Shown here piece by piece: positions 44,037-53,663 of a stretch of DNA of 64,000 nucleotides. Source of the stretch: Chromatiaceae bacterium (lineage in GTDB: Bacteria > Pseudomonadota > Gammaproteobacteria > Chromatiales > Chromatiaceae). The stretch is from positions 372,001-436,000 of the forward strand of contig CP037918.1 in assembly GCA_019356535.1 (NCBI GenBank), in the 5' to 3' direction. Position 1 is the first letter of the stretch, and every line of letters begins with the position of its first letter. Position numbers and translations under genes: made by a program. Under the pieces are notes generated by a model that searched no databases, was not told the DNA's origin, and saw only the letters and a program-made list of their open reading frames with translations.

Positions 44037-44780
44037 CTATATGAAACGTAGTAGGAGCTCAGGAATGGGGTAGCGTCTGTGGTTTAGGATTACGCCTAGG
44101 ATATTTACGCCAAGGTGTGTCATGTCTTGTGATAGCGTCTTGAGTGCAGGCATGCGTGTCGTCCCTGCCTTGGCGATCAATGCAACGCCCTCACTTTCTT
44201 TTGCTATGGAATAGAGTGCGGGGTTGTTATTCAGGGGAGGGAGGTCGAGGATTATCCATTGGTAACGGGTCGGCGTGACACGCAAAAATTCCAGGAGACG
44301 GCCAGGCATGGCCGGGCTTTGAAGCTCTGCTGTTGTCAATCCTGCATTGAAGCAATCCAGGTTCGTATCGGGTGCTGTATTGCCCACATCGTCTTGCCTC
44401 TCACCGGGTGATGTCGAAAGATCGAGGAGCATGACCCGAGAGCCGGGGTCACTGGCAGCGAAAAGGCGCGCAATGTGAAAGGCGATGCTGCTGGTGCCAG
44501 CAGCATGGTGGGGGCTAGTGAACCCTATGACGGTGCCTCTATCGCTTGTTTGGGTGCCATAGAGCATGGTTGCGACCTTGTTCAGCTCTCGCAACCATTG
44601 CGTGCCGTTGAAGCGTTCATGGCGTTTTTCGAGTCTGGCGTGGTCGAGGCGGATCAGCCGGGAAGTCCAAACGTCGTTGGCGTCTGAGGTGTTCGCTTCG
44701 GGGCTGGTGGGGGGGGTGACGCGGTGGTCTAGATCCAGTCGCTCGCCCCCCTTGTTCAAGGCGTCGAAGGCCTTACCCAT
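44037..44780 (-). CDS. CpsD/CapB-like BY-kinase-fold protein with degenerate P-loop
   Basis: A 247-residue protein of the MinD/BY-kinase fold. The start at 44780 follows AGGAGG, and MGKAFDALNKGGERL is typical of stand-alone EPS kinases. The Walker A position reads GFTSPHHAAGTSSIAFHIA, without the Lys of GKS/T. Walker A' (VMLLDLSTSPG) lacks the usual Asp-Arg pattern, and no Tyr cluster is present at the C-terminus. Walker B (WIILDLPPLNN) is recognisable. It probably cannot phosphorylate tyrosine and may instead be a structural regulator of the adjacent Wzz-like protein. Confidence 0.78.
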   Translation of the reverse strand: MGKAFDALNKGGERLDLDHRVTPPTSPEANTSDANDVWTSRLIRLDHARLEKRHERFNGTQWLRELNKVATMLYGTQTSDRGTVIGFTSPHHAAGTSSIAFHIARLFAASDPGSRVMLLDLSTSPGERQDDVGNTAPDTNLDCFNAGLTTAELQSPAMPGRLLEFLRVTPTRYQWIILDLPPLNNNPALYSIAKESEGVALIAKAGTTRMPALKTLSQDMTHLGVNILGVILNHRRYPIPELLLRFI

Positions 44781-46230
44781 GTTGTTTTCCTCCTGAGGGG
44801 CTGGCCTCGACGGCTTGGGGAAGGTGATCAAGCGAGCCGAGGAAGCGCATGTCGGTACGGGCGATCAAGTCATGTGGTGTCCACACGTGTGGGTCCATGG
44901 CATAGGCGGCGACGGCCATGCCGATAGCAAGGAATAATCCGACGGCCACTGCCAGTGCCATCAGTTTTCCCTTTTGCGGGAACCAGGGGGCTGTGGGCTG
45001 GTGGGGGCGGTCGGCGACCTTAATGTTGGCAAAGCGCGCCTTGTTCTTTTCAAGATTGATGCGTGCTTTTTCGCGTTTGCTAGCGTAGAGCTCATAGTTC
45101 TCCTTTGCCAGTCGTACCTCAAGTTGCAGGCGTTGCAAAGCGATGGTGTTGGTTCTCAGTTTGGCGGCTCTCTGTTTTACCTCGTTGATGCGTTGGGTGA
45201 GCTCGGAGATCTCCTTTTCTCGGGACACGGCGAGGTCACGTGCCGCCTCGATGATGCTGCCCATTTGCAGATTGATCTGGCGGCGCATGTTCTGATACTG
45301 GGTCTCGGCATCACGCACGGGTTTGGAATCGGGGCGAAAGTCGTTGCGTGCTCGTTGTATGTTGATCAGCATTTGCGTGATGGATTTCTGCATTTCCACC
45401 AAGGCGGGGAACGCGGTCAGCAGGTCGGTGGAAACCCCGGAGAGCTGCCCTGTTTCGCGTAATTGCTGGAGCGCTCCTTCCAGTTGCCGCACACGGGTGT
45501 GAAGCGCCTTGAGCTTGGCGGTCAGTTCGCTTCTTCTAATTTCCAGTTCTCTGAGTATGCGCAGCTCCTTGTCGGCCTGCAGTTGAGGGTCGATAACCTG
45601 GAGTTTTCGACTGGCTTCGGCGAATTTCCGGTTCAGGGCCTTGTATCGTTGCTTGAAGCGTTGCGTCTGTGTGTTAAAGAAGTCGAGTCGCCCTTTCAGG
45701 CTTTGATTGATCGAAATGTGGTAGGCGATGAATTCGTCGATATAGGTATTCAATATGTCGACCACATGGCTGGGATTGTCTCCCTTGATAGTGATTTCGA
45801 TGATATTAGCCATGGACAATGGCTCGGCTTCGATGCTGTCCAGCAGGTTGTTTGCGGCAGCTTGACGCGCTTCCTGTGTGTCGTCCTTGGCAAGTCGCAA
45901 TTTGTCTACGACACGCTCGGCGACGGACGGCATCTTGAGTAATTGTACGATGGTGTTGAGAAATTGGACGTCGACCCGGTTTTCCATGCCGACCAAGCGC
46001 GCCGCGTCGGCATCGAAAAGGATCGGAGATTCGATTTGTGGCTTAACGAGAAGTTTCGCCGATGTCTTATATATCGGAGGTGACAGTAGACTGACGGCGA
46101 GGGCTGCCAGAATCACACTAAAAAAGGTCAGTACAAAGACCTGCTTTTTCAGGAAGAATATCGAAAGAATATCCCTCGCCGTTTGCGTATCGGCGTGACG
46201 AGGCTGCGCCCCTTGTGCGGTATCATTCAT
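44773..46230 (-). CDS. polysaccharide chain-length determinant (Wzz/GumC-like)
   Basis: A 485-residue co-polymerase. An N-terminal membrane helix (FVLTFFSVILAALAVSLLS) follows a cytoplasmic start. A periplasmic domain with long coiled coils (about residues 160-400, e.g. FFNTQTQRFKQRYKALNRKF) leads to a PxxP-containing region before the second helix (LMALAVAVGLFLAIGMAVAA). It controls polymer length and contacts the Wza-like channel. The partner kinase-fold gene overlaps its end by eight bases. Confidence 0.9.
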   Translation of the reverse strand: MNDTAQGAQPRHADTQTARDILSIFFLKKQVFVLTFFSVILAALAVSLLSPPIYKTSAKLLVKPQIESPILFDADAARLVGMENRVDVQFLNTIVQLLKMPSVAERVVDKLRLAKDDTQEARQAAANNLLDSIEAEPLSMANIIEITIKGDNPSHVVDILNTYIDEFIAYHISINQSLKGRLDFFNTQTQRFKQRYKALNRKFAEASRKLQVIDPQLQADKELRILRELEIRRSELTAKLKALHTRVRQLEGALQQLRETGQLSGVSTDLLTAFPALVEMQKSITQMLINIQRARNDFRPDSKPVRDAETQYQNMRRQINLQMGSIIEAARDLAVSREKEISELTQRINEVKQRAAKLRTNTIALQRLQLEVRLAKENYELYASKREKARINLEKNKARFANIKVADRPHQPTAPWFPQKGKLMALAVAVGLFLAIGMAVAAYAMDPHVWTPHDLIARTDMRFLGSLDHLPQAVEASPSGGKQHG

Positions 46231-46390
46231 GGCGTCATGTAGTCGGCGATAACTGAGGCCTTGCTGTGTGTGCTGGTCATGTTTTCGTGTCGATTCTGTC
46301 GATTTTGTAGGGATGTGGAAGGTTTTATTGCTGCCATAGGGACGCCAATTGTTCGTCTCTCCTGGCGCTTTTGGGGTCTGTACACATCAG

Positions 46391-47410
46391 TTAGTTCGGC
46401 TTGAACAGGTCGACGTTATCGTTGACGCTGTATGCGAAACTGAAGTTGTACGGTATCAATGCACGCAGCAGGGTGCCGACGACAGAGGCACGGGCCAGTC
46501 GCGACTTAGGAACGAAGATCACGTCTGCCTGCCGAACGATCAGGTCCTTGCCCATGTTGCCGGTAGACAGTATTTCGGCGACGTCGACGAGGCGTCCGAC
46601 CGCCTGCCGGCGCTCGTTGCGAGTGATCAGCAGGACACTGTCATGTTGTGCGGTGGACTTCAGGCCACCCGCCATGGCGATAGCCTGGGTGACGGTAACC
46701 CGTCCCGGGATCTCATAATATCCTGGCTCGGCGATTTCACCAAAGATATAGAAGCGGTTTCCGGTAGCGTCGCGAAGGGACACTGAAGTAAACATATCGC
46801 GCAGTATGGGCCGGTAAGCGGCATTGACCAAGCGCTGGATTTCCCCGATCGTTTTACCGGCGACCTTCAGCGGGGGCAGCAAGGGGATGCTGATGTTGCC
46901 GTCAGGTTGCACCAGCGCCAATCGACTTTGACCGCGTGGCGCGTTCTTGATGGCCTCTTTCAGTCGACGGATGTGCTCTCCATAGCGAACTAGGGAGACT
47001 GTTGCCCGCGGATTGTTCAGCAGATCGGAGAATCGCTGCGTGATGTTGTCGGCCAGCTCTGTGGGTGTCAAGCCGGCGGCGTCGATGTCGCCCTTATAGG
47101 GTAACGTTACTTTTCCGTCAGGTCGGACGTTGAGTGTTCGATCGAGTTGGCTGTAATAGTAGAACTCAACGCGAATCTGGTCGCCGACCGCAATGTGGTA
47201 CTCATCCTGCTTTACCACATTGACATGGTAAGTGATCTCCAGGTGGTCGCCGGGCGATACCAAGTAGTCCTCGGTCAGGTAGAGAACTTGGTCCTCGTAT
47301 GTCGCCTCTTTGTCGATTTCGGCAGGAGGGTTCGGTACTGGTGTTGTAGTGCAGGATGCAAGCAGTACTACCGATATTAGAATAACGACCAGCCTGATCT
47401 GTAGTGGCAT
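46391..47410 (-). CDS. outer-membrane polysaccharide export lipoprotein (Wza-like)
   Basis: A 339-residue protein with a lipoprotein signal (VVLLASC), a Poly_export domain (YHIAVGDQIRVEFYYYSQLD) and SLBB domains (FYIFGEIAEPGYYEIPGRVT, DVIFVPKSRLA). It forms the outer-membrane channel for the polymer. The start at 47410 is preferred because GAGGA lies just upstream and the lipobox follows at the right distance. It is the first gene of the minus-strand cluster, and the long region upstream should hold the cluster promoter. Confidence 0.9.
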   Translation of the reverse strand: MPLQIRLVVILISVVLLASCTTTPVPNPPAEIDKEATYEDQVLYLTEDYLVSPGDHLEITYHVNVVKQDEYHIAVGDQIRVEFYYYSQLDRTLNVRPDGKVTLPYKGDIDAAGLTPTELADNITQRFSDLLNNPRATVSLVRYGEHIRRLKEAIKNAPRGQSRLALVQPDGNISIPLLPPLKVAGKTIGEIQRLVNAAYRPILRDMFTSVSLRDATGNRFYIFGEIAEPGYYEIPGRVTVTQAIAMAGGLKSTAQHDSVLLITRNERRQAVGRLVDVAEILSTGNMGKDLIVRQADVIFVPKSRLARASVVGTLLRALIPYNFSFAYSVNDNVDLFKPN

Positions 47411-48326
47411 GCTTGGTCCTCGTCTGGTCGTTTTCGTGGCGTCGAGTTTCATCCGCTCGGTTGACAATGGGGTTGACGGTCTTGCTCGACCGGACGTTTC
47501 TCACCTGATCGCGACTCATTCTCAGCCTTGAGGCAGAGTCAGTCTATCGTTTCTGCGGTAGGCCGCTCCCCTCCTCCTGGTATCAGCAACGTCGTGTCAG
47601 GTTGGAGGTGGGCAGCGCTGATGTGCAAGGCAGCCTCGCTGCCGGGAGACCCGACTCCGATCCTCAGTCAGTTAAGTTCGCCATTCTAGTTGAAGTGATT
47701 TATCAAGTAAATGCCTTAACTTCGCTGTTCTGTGATGAAATCACCTGGCGCTTGGTACGGAATCTGGTGTTTGGCAGCTACGGAGAGAGCTGCATGCAGC
47801 CGTCGAAGGGCGCGGTGGGGATTGGCTCGACCGCGGCGTGGAGAGGTTTCGAGCCGCCCGGGTGTAAGTTCTTGGGGGCTCTCCGCCTGCCGAGGCTGGC
47901 AAGGGGGGCATCGCGGAGTGCTGCAACCCCTACCGCCGGCGCACCGCGTAGGGCTATTGCTCGCTGCTCGACCTGGAGTGGCACCAGGCTTTGCAACGTC
48001 AAGTGGGGGCAGGTCTCATTGGCGGATCGCCTACTAGGGTGAGGAGAGCAGGAAAGTTGGTGATCATACGGGGGGTGAAAAGTCACGTCAAATCAATCGG
48101 TTGAAATATTCTCTCCGGTGCTTCTCCCCTTGCCGGTGATTGTCTCTTGGGGGCGGCAGGGCTGGTGTGCGATGTAGGTGGCTCTGCCTGGCCCCGCACA
48201 AAACGTGGAAGAGACAGTACACTGCCGGGGCGGGGCACAAGCAGCAAGAGAATCGAGGTGATCGCGTTGGAGAGGCAACAACTGTTGGGGGGCATCCGAA
48301 GATGGGTGGTTGGTCACGGGGCTGGC
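47411..48326. other. large non-coding region between divergent wza-like and ompA-like genes
   Basis: This region of about 900 bases has no convincing gene. It is AT-rich near 47,660-47,750 and G-rich with short inverted repeats near 47,800-48,010. It probably contains promoters and leader RNA for both directions of the exopolysaccharide locus. I could not match it to a known riboswitch such as the cyclic-di-GMP (GEMM) class. Confidence 0.5.
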
Positions 48327-49259
48327 ATGAAGCATATGGTGTCGCAAATGCAACTGAAGGTTGTCGGTGCAGCAGGCGTGTTGCTGGTGGTGGGGGGGTG
48401 TGCTGCGGTCTCGGAGTTGGGTGACGACTGTGGTCTGAGTGCCGCGGAAGGAGGTAAGTGCAGGGCGCCGTCTGCCGAGGTTGCTGCCCGGGCCGCACCT
48501 GTTGCGGTGTGGGACGATTTCCGTGGATTGCTGATCGAAGGGTATCGTCGTCGGGTCAAGACGGAAGACTATGAACACGACTTTGTCGAGCGAGAGCGGA
48601 ATCGATCGAGGGTTGCTCGCTTGGCGCGCGGAGAGTTGGTGGGGCCGGAGGAATTGTCCTATCGGCGTTTGCCGCCACATGTGCAGCCGGCGTTGCGGGC
48701 GGCGCGCGAACAGCTGCTGAGGGCATTGTCCGGGGATGCGAGGCGCCGTATGCCGATGGCCTTGGCCAAGGCTCAGGTGAACTTCGATTGCTGGATGGAA
48801 GAGCAGGAGGAAAATCGCCAGCAGCACGACATCGATGCGTGTCGACTGGGCTTCGAGACCGCCATGCACCAACTGGAGGCGATTTCGGCCGAGACTCGGA
48901 ACGAAAACGCCTGTGATTGCGAGGCGCCCGGCCCCTATATCGTCTACTTCGATCTGGATCAATCCGTGTTGACGCCAAGCGCAATGGCCACCTTGCAGAG
49001 GGTTAGGCGAGCCTATGCGCAGCTCCATCCGGCCAGGGTAGTCGTCGAGGGGCATGCAGATCGTGCCGCAAGCCAGGCCTACAACGACTCGCTGGCGCAG
49101 CGGCGGGTTCGCGCGGTTGTCGGCAAGCTGGTGGCGCTGGGTGTGCCCAAGGGGATCATCCTGAGTCAGAGTTTTGGCGAGCGGCGACCGCGGGTGGAGA
49201 CCCCCGACGGCGTCCACGAGGCAGAGAATCGTCGTGTCGAGATCCGGTTCAGTTGGTAG
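48327..49259 (+). CDS. OmpA-family lipoprotein
   Basis: A 310-residue protein with lipobox VVGGC, a helical middle region with paired cysteines, and a C-terminal OmpA peptidoglycan-binding domain (YIVYFDLDQSVLTPSAMATL, VVVEGHADRAASQAYNDSLAQRR, SFGERRP, NRRVEIRFSW). It would link the outer membrane to the cell wall, perhaps stabilising the export machine encoded divergently. The ATG at 48327 starts the most plausible lipoprotein signal. The pssD-like gene follows at once. Confidence 0.88.
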   Translation: MKHMVSQMQLKVVGAAGVLLVVGGCAAVSELGDDCGLSAAEGGKCRAPSAEVAARAAPVAVWDDFRGLLIEGYRRRVKTEDYEHDFVERERNRSRVARLARGELVGPEELSYRRLPPHVQPALRAAREQLLRALSGDARRRMPMALAKAQVNFDCWMEEQEENRQQHDIDACRLGFETAMHQLEAISAETRNENACDCEAPGPYIVYFDLDQSVLTPSAMATLQRVRRAYAQLHPARVVVEGHADRAASQAYNDSLAQRRVRAVVGKLVALGVPKGIILSQSFGERRPRVETPDGVHEAENRRVEIRFSW

Positions 49260-49731
49260 CCAGGGGGGAGGGGTCAAGCGTCCCCCAAAGGTCTTGGCGG
49301 TCGCGAGCGGCGGCGGGCACTGGATCGAATTGTTGCGATTGCGTCCGGCCTTCGATGGGGCTGAGGTGGTTTACGTGACGGTGCGGTCGTTTTACCGTGA
49401 GGATGTGGATGGCAATGTTTTCTACTGTGTCCCCGATGCCAATCGTTGGAACCGTCTCAAGTTGGTCTGGCTGGCGTTCCGGTTGTTGCTGATTCTGTTG
49501 CGGGAGCGGCCGGATGTCATCGTTACCACCGGGGCTGCGCCAGGGCTGCTGGCGTTACAGTTGGGTCGTCTGCTGAAGATACGAGGCTGTTGGGTGGACA
49601 GCCTCGCCAATGTTGACCGGCTGTCACTCTCGGGGCGGTTGGCGGTGGGTCACGCGGCATTGTTCTTGACGCAATGGCCGCATTTGGCCAATGACGAAGA
49701 AGGGGTTGAGTACGCGGGGAGTGTGTTTTGA
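49234..49731 (+). CDS. PssD/Alg14-like glycosyltransferase subunit
   Basis: About 165 residues. VLAVASGGGHWIELLRLRPAF is the Gly-rich donor-side motif of Alg14/PssD, a membrane segment follows (LVWLAFRLLLILL), and VIVTTGAAPGLLALQLGRLL completes the fold. Alg14-type proteins recruit the catalytic Alg13/PssE partner, which is encoded next. No ATG is available: GTG 49234, TTG 49174 (overlapping the ompA-like gene) and TTG 49294 are possible starts, and the choice is uncertain. The stop overlaps the pssE-like start. Confidence 0.82.
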   Translation: MSRSGSVGSQGGGVKRPPKVLAVASGGGHWIELLRLRPAFDGAEVVYVTVRSFYREDVDGNVFYCVPDANRWNRLKLVWLAFRLLLILLRERPDVIVTTGAAPGLLALQLGRLLKIRGCWVDSLANVDRLSLSGRLAVGHAALFLTQWPHLANDEEGVEYAGSVF

Positions 49732-50210
49732 TTTTTGTCTCGGTAGGGCAGATGCTGCCCTTTGATCGCCTGATTCGGCTCGTGGACGAGTGGGCGGCGT
49801 CACGTGATCGGCAGGACCTGTTCGCGCAGGTCGGCAATGCGAAGTATGTACCTAGACGCTTCGCCTCGGTGGATTTTCTGCCACCGTCGGAATTTCGGCG
49901 TCACTTGTGTGAGTCAGAGATCTTCGTTTCCCATGCGGGTACGGGCAACATTCTGGCCGCCCTGGAGACGGGAAGACGGATTCTGGTGGTGCCCCGGCGG
50001 GCCGAATGGAAAGAGGCGACGACAGACCATCAGGTGTCAACGGCCAGGCATTTCGAGTCCAAGGGGTTGGTTCGGGCCGTTTATGACGATGCCGATTTTC
50101 TGCCGGCTTTGGATCGGTTGTTGAGCGAGCCTCCACCTCCTGCCATTTCTTCTCCGGCTTCGCCGAGCTTGGTGGCGCGGCTGCACGCGTTCATTTTTGA
50201 AGGTCGTTGA
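49728..50210 (+). CDS. PssE/Alg13-like glycosyltransferase catalytic subunit
   Basis: A 160-residue protein beginning MIFVSVGQMLPFDRLI (TTG start, overlapping the pssD-like stop). The C-terminal GT-B half is typical of Alg13/PssE: FVSHAGTGNILAALETGRRILVVPR and DHQVSTARHFESKGL. With the PssD-like subunit it should add a sugar (in Rhizobium, glucuronic acid) to the lipid-linked unit. It converges on the WbaP-like gene with one base between them. Confidence 0.85.
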   Translation: MIFVSVGQMLPFDRLIRLVDEWAASRDRQDLFAQVGNAKYVPRRFASVDFLPPSEFRRHLCESEIFVSHAGTGNILAALETGRRILVVPRRAEWKEATTDHQVSTARHFESKGLVRAVYDDADFLPALDRLLSEPPPPAISSPASPSLVARLHAFIFEGR

Positions 50211-50211
50211 T

Positions 50212-51678
50212 TCAGTGGGCGCCGCTCCCTTTCAACACTGCGGGAATGGTAGCCAGCAGGATCTTCAGGTCCTCGAGTAGCCGGAAGTTATCGACGTACT
50301 TCAGGTCGAGTTCCATCCATTCTTCAAACGAAAGGAGATTTCTTCCGCTGATTTGCCAGTAACAAGTCAGTCCCGGCAAGACGCTGAAGCGACGCAGGTG
50401 GGAGACGTCGGTAATCAGATGGTAATCTGCTGCGGACAAGGGGCGTGGACCAACCAGGCTCATGTCGCCCCGCAGTACATTGAATAGCTGCGGTAATTCG
50501 TCGAGACTGCTTTTTCGTAAGTAACGGCCAATGCGGGTCACGCGCGGGTCGTTTTTCATCTTGAACGCGGCGCCATCCATCTCATTGTGTTTGGCGCGCA
50601 GTTCCTCCAGCATGGCTTCGGCATCCACCACCATGGTGCGGAACTTGTATAACCGGAAAGGTCGGCCATGATAGCCGTGCCGTTGTTGTATGAAGATGGC
50701 GGGGCCGGGTGAGTCGAGCCTGATCAACAGCGCGATCAATGCCATCAGTGGCGAGAGGACGATGAGCAGCAGGCCGGACAAGGAGATGTCCATGCCGCGT
50801 TTTATGAGGAACTGCCAGCTGAAGTCGTAGCCTGAGGATACGACGAGTTCGGGTAATGATGTGCCCTTCTCGTTGGCGATGAAATGGCTGCACCGGGAGC
50901 GCGAGAGCGCCTTGCGACCCACGATGGTCTCGAACACGTCCGGCAAGGGGAAGCGAATGGTGATACCCCTGGCCTCTGCGGTGAGAATAATGTCGTGGAT
51001 GGCAGGCGTGAACTCGGTGACCGGGATGGTCACTACAAGCTCGTCGATCACCAGTTCGTACATCAGCTCGGCGAGTTCGGCATAGGTGCCCACATGATGT
51101 GAGCCAAGCGGTGCGTCGCCGCTGTCGTTGACGAATCCCAGCCACTCGTATCCCATGTCCTGTCCGTAGGAGAGCAGTTTGGCATAGCGTTTAGCCGTCT
51201 CACCATGCGCCAGAATGACTACGCGCCGCCTGTTCTGGTCTCCGAGGTTCGTCCGTTTCAGGAAGTGTCCCACGGTATGTCGCATCAGGTAGGTGGCTGC
51301 GATAGTAGTGGGCCAAAGAGCCAGCAGGAAGGGTGGGGACAGCAGGTAGAGGTCGAGTAGGTTGCCGGCAGCGGCAAACAGCAGGATATTGAAGGTGATG
51401 GCCTTGGAGAGGATGAGAAGTTCCTTTGTAGCGGTCAGTGTGAGTTGTGCCGGGTCGTACAGTTTGAACTGGTCCAGTATCCAGACGTACGCGGCCAAAA
51501 GAAACATCAGCAAGAGGATGTTGCCGACCGATACCCTGAGCGCGATGAATTCACCAATGGGATACTTGTCGATCTGCTCTGACAGGAACCAGGTGGCCAC
51601 CAGCATGGAGGCGCCAAGCGCGATGACGTCCGCTATTCTATAGGCTTGATGAATGACTCTGCTCTTGTTGTATAGCAT
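50212..51678 (-). CDS. polyprenyl-phosphate glycosylphosphotransferase (WbaP/WcaJ-like)
   Basis: A 488-residue initiating enzyme. Four to five N-terminal helices are followed by a Rossmann-like cytoplasmic region (RRRVVILAHGETAKRYAKLL). A C-terminal bacterial sugar-transferase domain begins after a re-entrant helix (FLIKRGMDISLSGLLLIVLSPLMA) and includes LYKFRTMVVDAE, RIGRYLRKSSLDELPQLFNV and LRGDMSLVGPRP. It transfers a hexose-1-phosphate to undecaprenyl phosphate, the first step of repeat-unit assembly. Confidence 0.92.
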   Translation of the reverse strand: MLYNKSRVIHQAYRIADVIALGASMLVATWFLSEQIDKYPIGEFIALRVSVGNILLLMFLLAAYVWILDQFKLYDPAQLTLTATKELLILSKAITFNILLFAAAGNLLDLYLLSPPFLLALWPTTIAATYLMRHTVGHFLKRTNLGDQNRRRVVILAHGETAKRYAKLLSYGQDMGYEWLGFVNDSGDAPLGSHHVGTYAELAELMYELVIDELVVTIPVTEFTPAIHDIILTAEARGITIRFPLPDVFETIVGRKALSRSRCSHFIANEKGTSLPELVVSSGYDFSWQFLIKRGMDISLSGLLLIVLSPLMALIALLIRLDSPGPAIFIQQRHGYHGRPFRLYKFRTMVVDAEAMLEELRAKHNEMDGAAFKMKNDPRVTRIGRYLRKSSLDELPQLFNVLRGDMSLVGPRPLSAADYHLITDVSHLRRFSVLPGLTCYWQISGRNLLSFEEWMELDLKYVDNFRLLEDLKILLATIPAVLKGSGAH

Positions 51679-51699
51679 GTCTCTTCTGGCCTAGATTTG

Positions 51700-52850
51700 G
51701 AGTTACCCCGTTTCGGTGGGAGTTTCAACATTGGGGGGGCGAACCCCACCCTTGAGCTGAACATGTGGTCGCTCGAAGCTGATTGGTAACACATGGCTCA
51801 GCGACGAGTGCCGACGATGTGGGTTGTACCACCCCTCGTGAACTCGAAGAGGGCACGCTCTGCTTCGGCCCGCGTACGGAGTGTGCTCTGGTTCAGCAGT
51901 TCACACTCCAGGGGGCGAGGAAAGTCCCCGCCGTGGCATTGTCGAAGCAGTCGCCGAAACTGCCCATCGAAGGTCGCACACCCGCCTCTTCACAGCGCTG
52001 TTTAAAGGCCAGTGGCGTGTACTGGCAGCCTTGATCCCAGTGATGAACCGCTTCTTCAGGCCGGCGCCGCCACAGCGCCCTATCGAGCGCCTGAAGGACC
52101 AACTCGGCCTGCCATGCCATCGCTCAGCCTACGATACGCTGGCTGAATACGTCCAGGACGACCGATAGATAAAGAAACCCTTGCCAGGTCGCCGCGTAGG
52201 TGATGTTTGCCACCCACAGCCGATTCGGGGCCTCGGCCGTGAAGTCCCGATCCACCAGATCCGGCGCCAGCCGAGCAGACGCTTCACGAGTCGTCGTGCG
52301 GCAGCCTTTGCGGCGGCTGACGCTAACGATTCCCTTGGCCTTCATCAGCCGGTTTACCCGCTTGCAGCCGATTCGCTCTCCTTCGTCCCGCGGCACTCTC
52401 GTGACCCAGGACGATTCTGCCGCGCATAATACCCCCTCATGAAGACCTAGAGCAGATGGCACATCGTGGCCACAGGATAATGGTCCCGGCTCATTTTCAC
52501 GAATTCGAAGATTTCGGTGGTGCCGAGTCGGTCTCCCGAGCAAACCAGGCCGCGGCATTTGCCAGGGTTTTCCGCTCCAACTTGAGCTGGCGTTTCTCAC
52601 GCCGCAGCTGGCCCTGTTCCTGGCGCTCCGCGCTGGTTAGGACTTCTTGCTGACGCCCTTCATCACGGTCTGCCTCCGTGACCCGGTTGTGGATACACTC
52701 GGCCGTCGGTTCGAATTCCTGGGCCAGTGACTCCGGGCTGCGACCAGCACGTACCAGTCTTGGCCAGATGCAGACACTTCCTCTCAAACCTTCATGGAGT
52801 CCACGAAAACGGGCCAATTCCAGGGTGTCCGTGGTGAGCGGCATTTGCCA
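51700..52850 (-). mobile_element. degenerate IS3-family insertion sequence
   Basis: Minus-strand coding remnants of IS3-type OrfA (ESLAQEFEPTAECIHNRV…RRE) at about 52,500-52,750 and OrfB at about 51,780-52,500 lie in the normal order. The frames are broken several times and part of OrfB is missing. Terminal inverted repeats could not be located with confidence, so the ends are approximate. It separates the exopolysaccharide locus from the AT-richer formyltransferase-fusion gene. Confidence 0.75.
51780..52500 (-). pseudogene. IS3-family transposase OrfB (integrase core), broken
   Basis: The DDE core is recognisable: APNRLWVANITYAATWQGFL, LYLSVVLDVFSQRIVG, HHWDQGCQYTPLAFKQRC, VRPSMGSFGDCFDNA and EGWYNPHRRHSSL. 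The Trp after RIVG is replaced by TGA at 52,124-52,126. At least two frameshifts occur between 51,780 and 51,930, and the N-terminal part is shortened. It cannot encode an active transposase. Confidence 0.8.
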
Positions 52851-52859
52851 TCTCACCTG

Positions 52860-53663
52860 GCTTGAAAACGGGTATTGTAGGGTGTTGAGGAAAACGGCTG
52901 AGACGGTGTGCCCAAGTAGTCGCCGTTCCAGCAATGTCCGCTGCAATGGCGATCATGGGCCGAGTGGGGCATGGGCGCGTAAGGCCGGTGGTGGGGGGGG
53001 ATGCTCGTCGAGCGGTTTTCCCTCTGGGGCGGGATGGAGCTGCAGGCCTTTTCGTTTGTAACCGGGTGCGATGCAGTCGAGGTGTTGCTGGTTGCCGCGA
53101 ATTGCATGACGGCTATAGCTAGCATGAACTGGATTATATGTGACGACTTGGTGACCGGTTTGGCTTGCATCACCTCTTGATACCCCCAATGCGACTGTGC
53201 GATGCCGGACATAACTGGAGCTAGGAGATTCGCCCTTGTCTTGGTCCGCGCCGAGCAGGAAGAGCTCGGGTCACTTCTGTGCGGGCCTTTGCTCCCCTTT
53301 TGTAGGGCCCTTTGGTTGACGGGTTGGGGGGAGGGAGCTTGGCTTATCCCGTCGACTATACAACAGATTTGGCCTCCCGGAAATGGCTTCTACAGACTCA
53401 ATCAGGGGCGTGTCGCCTGGGCTTTTGCTTAAAACTGCCCATTGGATGGGAGAGTTGGGGAGGGGGGCTGCTTGGTGCATCGGTCAGCCTAGAGGCCGGC
53501 GGTCATGTCCGTTGGGGTGGTCCCTATTATTGGGCTTCCAGGGCGGTACGACCATAATTGACTGCTCCAGTGCCATGGCTGTCAGAGGCGATAGCTGGCC
53601 ATGCCGCTACGGAATAGGCGGTGTGGGTATTCTTGTGCAGTATCTATGGGTTCGGGTGTTTTA
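52860..53663. other. non-coding stretch between IS remnant and formyltransferase-fusion gene
   Basis: No gene is supported in these ~800 bases. Short open frames here have no recognisable family, no good ribosome sites and unusual composition (many G and C homopolymers). It is probably decayed mobile or transferred DNA. A promoter for the downstream gene may lie near its end. Confidence 0.45.

Noticed and set aside
47979..47995. TGGCAC…TTGCA resembling a sigma-54 promoter
   Set aside because: The spacing between the GG and GC elements is one base too long, and no gene starts closely downstream.
53202..53660. Small open frames upstream of the formyltransferase-fusion gene
   Set aside because: No ribosome sites, odd composition and no recognisable domains.
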